Assembly (NCBI RefSeq): GCF_963678635.1
Contig: NC_087064.1
Span: 61,621,548-61,685,547, forward strand
Length of the DNA stretch: 64,000 bases
DNA from: Symsagittifera roscoffensis
Taxonomy: Eukaryota > Xenacoelomorpha > Acoela > Convolutidae
Direction: 5' to 3'
Below, piece by piece: positions 57,822 to 64,000 of the stretch (positions within the stretch are counted from its first letter, which is position 1; each line of letters starts with the position of its first letter). The notes under the pieces are model-generated. The model searched no databases, was not told the DNA's origin, and saw nothing but the letters and a program-made list of their open reading frames with translations. The position numbers and the translations under genes were made by a program.

Positions 57822-58086
57822 GATGTGTAAAAATCCTGAAAGGTGTTGTCGAAATACACATTCATAGAAAATTGGAACTGGTTGGTTCCGGCCGCCGCCT
57901 GATCCGCCTCTTGAATGGTCTTCACTTGTCCAGTCTCTATGCCTTCGCCATTGTAGTAACAAAAGGCTGACACGTGCCAGTCGTTGAACCTCGTGATAGT
58001 CAGTTGGTTCTGTGACGTCAGAGCTTTGGCCGCTGGATCGTCCCGACTGCGACTGACTCTTTGTTCGTAAAGCACGTTTACCGTAA
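57822..58086 (-). CDS. ZP gene exon: ZP-N to linker
   Basis: The exon encodes VTVNVLYEQRVSRSRDDPAA, KALTSQNQLTITRFNDWHVS, AFCYYNGEGIETGQ and TNQFQFSMNVYFDNTFQDFY. The N-x-L-x-I-x-R ... C-x-Y stretch fits the end of a ZP-N subdomain, and FQFSMNVYFDNTFQDFY the first strand of ZP-C. An Asn-Val-Thr sequon is created across the upstream splice. Acceptor atttag/TT; donor TC/GTAAGT. Confidence 0.9.
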
Positions 58087-58259
58087 CTAAATAAAACTTT
58101 TTTTTTCGATTAAAACCATAGACTGACTACAACGCGCACTGTTTAGTTCTTTTAGGAGAACCACTGTCTTTACATATGCAAATACCTACATGCTGTGAAG
58201 TTTCGCCTCACGAAAGGGGCTCAGAAATGTTGCCTCACCCTCAAACAAGGAGCATGATT

Positions 58260-58335
58260 GATCTTAGTGGGCCTCGAGCCACCGACCTTTCGACCGAGAG
58301 CCACTTTACAATCGCTACCCTCAATTATTTAATAG
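58260..58335 (-). repeat. tRNA-like (SINE head) segment
   Basis: On the minus strand, gagggtagcgattgtaaagtggc resembles an A box and D arm region, and ggtggctcgaggccc a B box, with ctctcggtcgaaagg between them. Pairing of the arms is imperfect. It fits a tRNA-derived SINE head. Confidence 0.45.
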
Positions 58336-60163
58336 TGTTCTTTGCATAACCTGATGCTGCTGTGGCATGCAAATTTTTTTTTGTCTTTGTAAAATACGCT
58401 ATGATGCGTGGTTTGAGGGATAGAAATGTTCTCAATGTCAAAAAATGTAGTTTAACAAGTATTGGTTCAAAAAAAGTAATCGGCGAACGTTTTACACCTT
58501 AAGAGTAAACAAGACAGATCGTATATCCGGGCAAAGCGCTGAGTTTTTTTAGATTACTAACGGAGTATGCTTGCACTAGATTAAAATCCGAATGGATTTG
58601 CTGCTCGAATAAGACTTTGATAGTTTCAATACGCGAATTTTTTATGCGTGGCAAATTGTATGCACTCATAAACATTCCAAATTGAATTGAGACAAAGCTA
58701 ATTGGTCTTATGAATTGAACATACGACTCAACTTAAAGTTTGATACTATCAGCCTAAAATTCGTTATCTGTCAATATTTCAAAAACCAAAAATTTTTCAA
58801 GGCCAATTAATGGGCAGTCGGAACAATCAGGTCTTTACCCTGATACGAGCTGTCTTGTGATAATCTCGTATCGTATTAGTAATGCCAAAATGCTGGCTCC
58901 AATTCAATTGGTCTAATTTAATTCGCCGAAAACCCGTGATATATGAACGTAACATATCGCGCGTTAAATATTACGAGCTGTCCAAATTAGCCATTTCCGA
59001 GTCCCTGTAAAACTAATCACAGGGATAAAATCTTTTTAAAATTGAGCTCAAGTAAACGATGGTATAAAAAATCATCAAAAACGTTTAGTTAAGAAAAAGT
59101 TAATGCGCCCTGAAGGTTTTGAAAGCCTTTTAATGTTTCTGAAGATAATCTCGATTTTCAAAATTTGCAAATTTGCAATTTTCTGAAATTTGCAAAAAAA
59201 AATTGGAAAAATGTTTGAAATCATCTAACTACACGTTAATTAAATCAGAAAGTGACATAAATATCACACATTAAAGTATTAAAATGAACAGATCGCATAC
59301 CTTTTTTCAATTTGAAACAATTTGTGAACCCCGAATTAAATAACCGTTTACGAGTTAAAAATTGCAAGATTATATAACCCTCATTTTTCAATTTTTATTA
59401 CAAACAATCGCAAGTAAATCACCTTTTTAAATTTAAGCTCAAAACATCAATGACTTTCTGATCATAAGAAAATCTGTCAAAACGACAGGTTAAAAAATTG
59501 AAATTGTTCTTGAGAAAAAAGCCACCGCAATCAGAAGTACTCAAAAACCACAAAGCAGAAATTTTTTTCAAGACTCAGAACAAAAAGCGTTGAATAGAAA
59601 AAAAACAAATCAACCTAATTTTTCCAGATTGTAAGAACAAGATTGCAAATGATCTTACCATTCAAGAAGGAACTGGAAAAACGAATTGAAAAAAAATATC
59701 AAAAAATGACGGTTTATAGCATTCGAAAATTTATTGTAACCGAAAAATAACAATGAAAATTTTATGTTAACAAAATTTTAGGTAAAAAATATCCAGCAGA
59801 AAAAAATTTTTGAAAAAAAAATCAAATTTAAATTTGATAGTAAAAACTATAGGTCCTGGAAGCTCTTTTGTTTTCAAGAACAATTTAGGATTAACACTTT
59901 TTGATGAAACTTAACCAATTTGAGAAAACTGGATCTTTTTTGTTCCTCTGGGAAATCTGAAATAGAATCCACTTTCAAAATTGAAAATCGATCACGTTTT
60001 TCGTGACCTGTACACTTCTGCCGTTCGACAGTTGAATATATCTTCTTTTTAACAACGGAAAGAAGCTGAACTTACACAGAAATCAAAATAAAACTCAAAT
60101 TTGAGCGCGGATAATATTTATGATTTCACAAATCTTTTTGCAGAAAATTGGATGTACCACATA

Positions 60164-60780
60164 CATAGTGCTATACATGCAAAGTAATGTACACAGTTTG
60201 CAAATTAAACCCACAGAGCTTAAGTCGACAACCGTACAGCCGAAAAGTCATCAGCAAAAAAAAATATTGAAACTCAATTAGACACACAATGGTTAGATAT
60301 CTAGATTTTAATCTCCAGTAGGTAATCGCATAGTGCTATACACGCAAAGTTATGTACACAGTTCGCAAATTAAACCGACAGATCTTAAGTCGACAACCGT
60401 ACAGCCGAAAAGTCAAAAAGTCATCAGCAAAAAAATTAATATTGAAATTCGATAATTAGACACACAATGGTTAGATATCTAGATTTTAATTTCCAGTAGG
60501 TAATCGCATAGTGCTATACCGACAGAGCTTAAGTTGACAATCGTACAGCGGAAAAGTCATCAGCAAAAAAATAAATATTGAAATTCTATAATTAGACACA
60601 CAATGGTTAGACATCTAGATTTTAATTTCCAGTAGATAATCGCATAGTGCTATACCGACAGAGCTTAAGTCGACAACCCCACAGCCGAAAAGTCATCAGC
60701 AAAAAAAATAAATATTGAAATTCTATAATTAGACACACAATGGGCAGATATCTAGATTTTAATTTCCAGTAGGTAGTACC
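60164..60780. repeat. Tandem repeat with 125-180 bp units
   Basis: catagtgctata starts units at 60164, 60329, 60507 and 60653. Every unit carries cttaagtcgacaaccgtac/agccgaaaagtcatcagc and gacacacaatggttagatat/ctagattttaat. The first two units have an extra segment (gcaaagttatgtacacagtt cgcaaatt) that the last two lack, so a deletion variant was itself duplicated. Located in a ZP gene intron. Confidence 0.95.
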
Positions 60781-61040
60781 CAGTAGTTCATTTTGAATTT
60801 TCAGGAAATTTGGCATGTCAGTAGCACAAAGGATTCAAGTGATCTTTTTAAGCAAGTTGTTAACCTGAACAAAGTCTATATTCAGATTTCATAACTCTTG
60901 CTAATCGCAAGCGTTAAGATTCAACTTTGTCAAATATCATGAGCGGAGAAATTGCAAAAAAAACCATAGCTTAGTGAAATTGAATATTGGGCTGGTGACC
61001 GATTAACTAAAAAGTAATAATTCAGAGGAAAGGTACCAAC

Positions 61041-61205
61041 CGTTGTCTGCCACACCGATGTCAACCACTTCTCTAGAAGAGCCACACTGCAGTGGATCTG
61101 AGTCCAGATTGAACTGTCTGTAGAAGTAGCTGTCCCTGATGAACTGAGGGTACACTGTCCAGTCAAAAGTACAAGTTCTGTCTCGGGCCAACAAATCGGG
61201 AAAGT
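61041..61205 (-). CDS. ZP gene exon: N-terminal region
   Basis: The exon encodes DFPDLLARDRTCTFDWTVYP, QFIRDSYFYRQFNLDSDPLQ and CGSSREVVDIGVADN. Two cysteines lie 35 residues apart; I take this as the start of ZP-N, though it is more divergent than ZP-C. Acceptor gttttag/AC; donor G/GTTGGT. Confidence 0.85.
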
Positions 61206-61760
61206 CTAAAACAGAAACCTCACTACAATACTCCACTCATTATACACTCTTCAACATCTGTTCAGAGGCCAAACCTAATTTTTGGGCTTCATACGCAACA
61301 TTGAAAGAACATGTGTAGTTATATCACGAAATTTATGCTTCTGTTATACGGAGGAAAGACAGCAGTGATTTTCTATTAAAAAAATTTGATTATATTTTAA
61401 CTTTAAATTTAACTCCAAATGAAATTTAGATAAAATTTCGAATTTAATTTAATGTCAATTGATTTAAATGCAAAACTCTGAATGCGAACAATTTTAATGA
61501 GAGACACTAAATGAACTCATGCGAAACAACTATTTAAAGTTACCCATTAACACCCTTTTTTATCATTTTACTTTTCGCTGATTCCATTCATTTTTCAAGT
61601 GTCGAAAGCATAACATTTTCGAAATGGTTTATTCTCGTCACAGGCAAAATTTTTGCTAAACATGTAATTGTATTCGCTACAATATATCATCATTCCAGGC
61701 AAAACGTTCTCAAAACCGATTGCCCTTGAAAAAAATCAAAGTTGTTTGCAAGGAGCTAAC

Positions 61761-61951
61761 CTACTGACGCATACTGTGCACTCAAGCTATAAATGAAGTC
61801 TCCACTGCCATCTGATCCTACAGTTAGACCATACAAGTAGTAATCTGGGAGGCCAGTGGGTGCAGATGGCTGAGTGAATGCCGTCTGAGAGCAGGCAGAG
61901 TCGTCCACAGGACCCATACAGCCGCCACTGATATCCATATTGTTACTATTC
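61761..61951 (-). CDS. ZP gene exon: most upstream exon recognised
   Basis: The exon encodes NSNNMDISGGCMGPVDDSAC, SQTAFTQPSAPTGLPDYYLY, GLTVGSDGSGDFIYSLSAQY and ASV. It enters in phase 1 (acceptor ttgttgcag/G), so it is not the first exon despite the internal ATG. The donor that keeps the frame is GTAG/GTTAGC. The function of this part is unknown; it precedes the ZP module. Confidence 0.82.
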
Positions 61952-62690
61952 CTGCAACAAGAATATCAAATTGCGCTTCATCGAGAGCAAGAGACATCCA
62001 AGTCAACCGCTGCAAAACCCGGTATTTAAACAAAGTACAGTTTAATAAAAAACATCTCATGCAGCCGAAGCAAAAAAAATGTTTTTCAACTGTAAGTTTT
62101 AAAGAGTAAATTTCTGAAACGTGGATAAAGCAAGAAGATGATGTGAACTTATGGAATCTTAAACCTCATACACATGTAATGTGTAGATATGACGGACAAT
62201 CGATGCTTAAAAAAAAAAAGTGGTGGTGTTTTTTCAGATTTACCAATCAAGTTGGCCCTAAAATTGAGAGACGATTTAAACTTGTTCAATAGCGAAAAAT
62301 ATGGATCAGTGTGGGTTGATTGCCAATCTAGTTTTAATGTTGGCAGTAAGAAAAATGTTAATTAACTTATTTTATAACCCGAACAGAACGAATTTTATTG
62401 CGTTTCTGGAACAACTTACTGAACATTAATAATGCACTTTTTGTATCTAACTGAATAACTTCGATGGGTGATTAACGCATTAATTAATTAAACACGGAGA
62501 AAGAAAATCTGAAATCAATCATCATTCCATATGGATTTCAAAAGTTTATTGTCCATATGATGCAACACGAGCCAGTTCTTCGACAAAAACCCATATTAAT
62601 TGTCTGATTGATGAATTTGAGACAAATGGAAATGATTTTTGCTTTGATACGCCTTACACAACAGATCATTTTGCTACACTGATTTTGACA
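61952..62690. other. No gene recognised upstream of the ZP exons
   Basis: This AT-rich stretch should contain intron sequence or a first exon of the ZP gene on the minus strand, but I found no signal peptide with a matching phase-1 donor. The 60-codon minus frame at 62538-62720 is cysteine-rich but unlike a signal peptide. Confidence 0.4.
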
Positions 62691-64000
62691 AACAATAAAT
62701 GTGGAAAAAACAAACCGCAAGCAGTTTTTACTTTCAATTAAAAAATAGCAAAAATTGGATTTTGCCAGACTCTATCCGCTCTTCCTTGGTTTCAATTAAA
62801 TCAATGTACAGACGCACAAAACATGATTTCAATGCTGTTAAATCTAGATTTTTTTGCTTTTCAGCAACTAAAGATTATATCAATGTACAGACGCACAAAA
62901 CATGTTTTCAGTGCTGTTAAAATTAGATTCTTATGGTCTTCAGCAACTGAAAACGAAACAAGAATCACTTCTGGCTCATCGAAATGAAAATTGGCGAAAA
63001 TATTGACTTTGTCGCGACCAAATAGCCGAAGTAGTTAAGGATAAACAAAACAAACAATCGGACTTATTCTTTCCTTTTCTCATCACAATCTAGCAAAAAT
63101 TGAGAACTTTTAACCAAATTCGAGGTTCCAGTTCCTTCAATTCCAGAATTACTGCTCTGCGTGATTCAATCAAGAAAACAAATATTAAAATTGCCAATCA
63201 ATATATTTGTGTTTTTTCAAAATTAGGGAAATTATTTGGAGCTGCTAAACTTCAGTTTTATGATCAAGGTACTTCTAACTTACCAATTTTTGATTTTCAG
63301 CACAGAACAGTGTAACAACGTTATCATATACTGCGAGAACTAAATTTGGGACTTTATTGATCCCGCTTGGGCAACAAACAATGTACAATCAATAATTGTT
63401 GCTAATACCTGCATAGATGAGAATATTTTTCTCACGGAATTGAAAAAAGAAAAACTACACAATTGATCTTAGCAATTAATAACACATTAAAAGAACCTAT
63501 GCAATTTGAAAAAAACTTTGAGACAATTCTTCATGCTCAACTTAAGAAACACTCGGAAAAACATCAAATTACGCCTCCTTTTCATTTTGGATTTCGCAAA
63601 AAACTTTCCACACAAAATTCGCGTATTTACGTTGCCGAAAAAATATTCGAAAAGTATTTGATTCCAAAAAAAATTGTTCATGCAGCTTTTTTGAACCTTT
63701 CAAAAGCTTTTGACTATATTTCTTATGCCTTAATTGAAAATTTTTGTAACAAAAAAGCCTGTTGAAAGAGTAAATGTCAATGGAATTTATTCGGACTGGA
63801 TAGATGTCAAAAAAAGGGTGACGCAACGAACAGTACTGGGTCCGTTGTTGTTCAATTTGGATGTCAATGATAATCAAAATCGTATCAGCGATGGATGTAC
63901 TCTGGACAGTATGCTGACGATTGCATTATGCATGCGTCATCTATGTCATCAAGTAATGCTCTGAGCCAATTAGAAAAATCCTTACACAAAATTACCTTCT
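62690..64000 (+). pseudogene. Decayed non-LTR retrotransposon (RT domain), runs off the window
   Basis: Reverse transcriptase motifs appear in order on the plus strand: QITPPFHFGFRKKLSTQNSR (63570), VHAAFLNLSKAFDYISYALI (63680), VTQRTVLGPLLFNLDVND (63820) and, after a frame change near 63905, QYADDCIMHA (63909-63940). These match the Q-x-GFR-x-x-ST, A-F-x-D-x-SKAFD, GPLLF and YADD boxes of LINE-type elements. Upstream frames at 62699-63315 may be the N-terminal or linker region but are not recognisable. A ~78-bp tandem duplication with tcaatgtacagacgcacaaa lies at 62803-62950. Stops and frameshifts make it non-functional. Confidence 0.85.

Larger units (their letters stand above)
58087..61040 (-). 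other. 3-kb ZP intron, repeat-rich
   Basis: It contains a tRNA-like segment (58260-58335), dispersed AT-rich repeat modules (gggcagtcggaacaatcagg at 58811; catatcgcgcgttaaat at 58950), a repeat matching 54390-54600 at 59920-60090, the tandem repeat at 60164-60780, and a terminal stem-loop repeat end at 60885-60915 (ctcttgctaatcgcaagcg). No exon seen. Confidence 0.5.
53571..61951 (-). other. Gene span: ZP-domain membrane protein (7 exons found)
   Basis: Seven exons join in frame with GT-AG introns and encode about 435 residues: a cysteine-containing N-terminal region, a ZP module (exons 3-5), a linker with a run of six arginines, a hydrophobic membrane segment and a short basic cytoplasmic tail ending at TAG. 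ZP proteins polymerise into extracellular filaments such as egg coats, tectorial membrane or cuticle after removal of the C-terminal membrane anchor at a basic site (known for the family). The upstream exon or exons with signal peptide are not found within the window. Confidence 0.9.

Overview
This window is AT-rich eukaryotic (metazoan) DNA. It has multi-exon genes with GT-AG introns from about 130 bp to 6 kb, extracellular VWD, C8, TIL and ZP modules, and many transposon relics. The phylum cannot be fixed from sequence alone. A marine invertebrate such as a tunicate or other non-vertebrate is plausible, but this is inference. There is no bacterial gene, operon or CRISPR array.

Both recognisable host genes are on the minus strand. 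The left gene (at least 15 coding exons, 34639 down to 6474, then off the left edge or lost in repeats) encodes a PTS-rich segment followed by VWD1-C8-TIL-E, VWD2-C8-TIL-E, TIL'-E' and the start of VWD3. This is the D1-D2-D'-D3 order of von Willebrand factor, gel-forming mucins, otogelin and SCO-spondin. All 14 exon joins keep the reading frame (about 1,035 residues). The right gene (7 exons, 61951 down to 53571) encodes a ZP-domain protein of about 435 residues, with a six-arginine furin-type site, a C-terminal membrane segment and a short basic tail. Both look like secreted or matrix/coat proteins. The first exons with signal peptides were not found for either gene.

The rest is repeat-dominated. 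At 1-4500 there is an array of four near-identical 1,093-bp monomers plus a partial fifth, with a diverged relative at 5585-6148. In introns there are a nested pair of hAT-like MITEs with a tRNA-like segment (8855-9998), three ~828-bp tandem units (10681-13165), a 35-bp tandem repeat (16671-16815), a ~380-bp spacerless palindrome (22283-22662), a decayed Ty3/gypsy element (27514-30110) and a GC-richer block (31560-33420). Between the two genes lies a nested structure: a palindromic MITE and a complete but decayed Ty3/gypsy LTR element (37578-44766) inside another hAT-like MITE. To its right is a directly duplicated composite repeat (45470-49000), in which one copy carries a ~490-bp SINE-like insertion. 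The ZP gene introns contain ZP exon-border duplications, AT-rich repeats and a ~150-bp tandem repeat (60164-60780). The right edge holds a decayed non-LTR retrotransposon RT (62690-64000, plus strand).

No clear new enzymatic or defence system is present. The points most worth checking are the D-assembly gene whose GLCG motifs lack the first cysteine, gypsy elements whose gag start codon lies in the tRNA primer-binding site, the long perfect-centre palindrome beside an exon, and the filled/empty-site pair for a SINE-like insertion.
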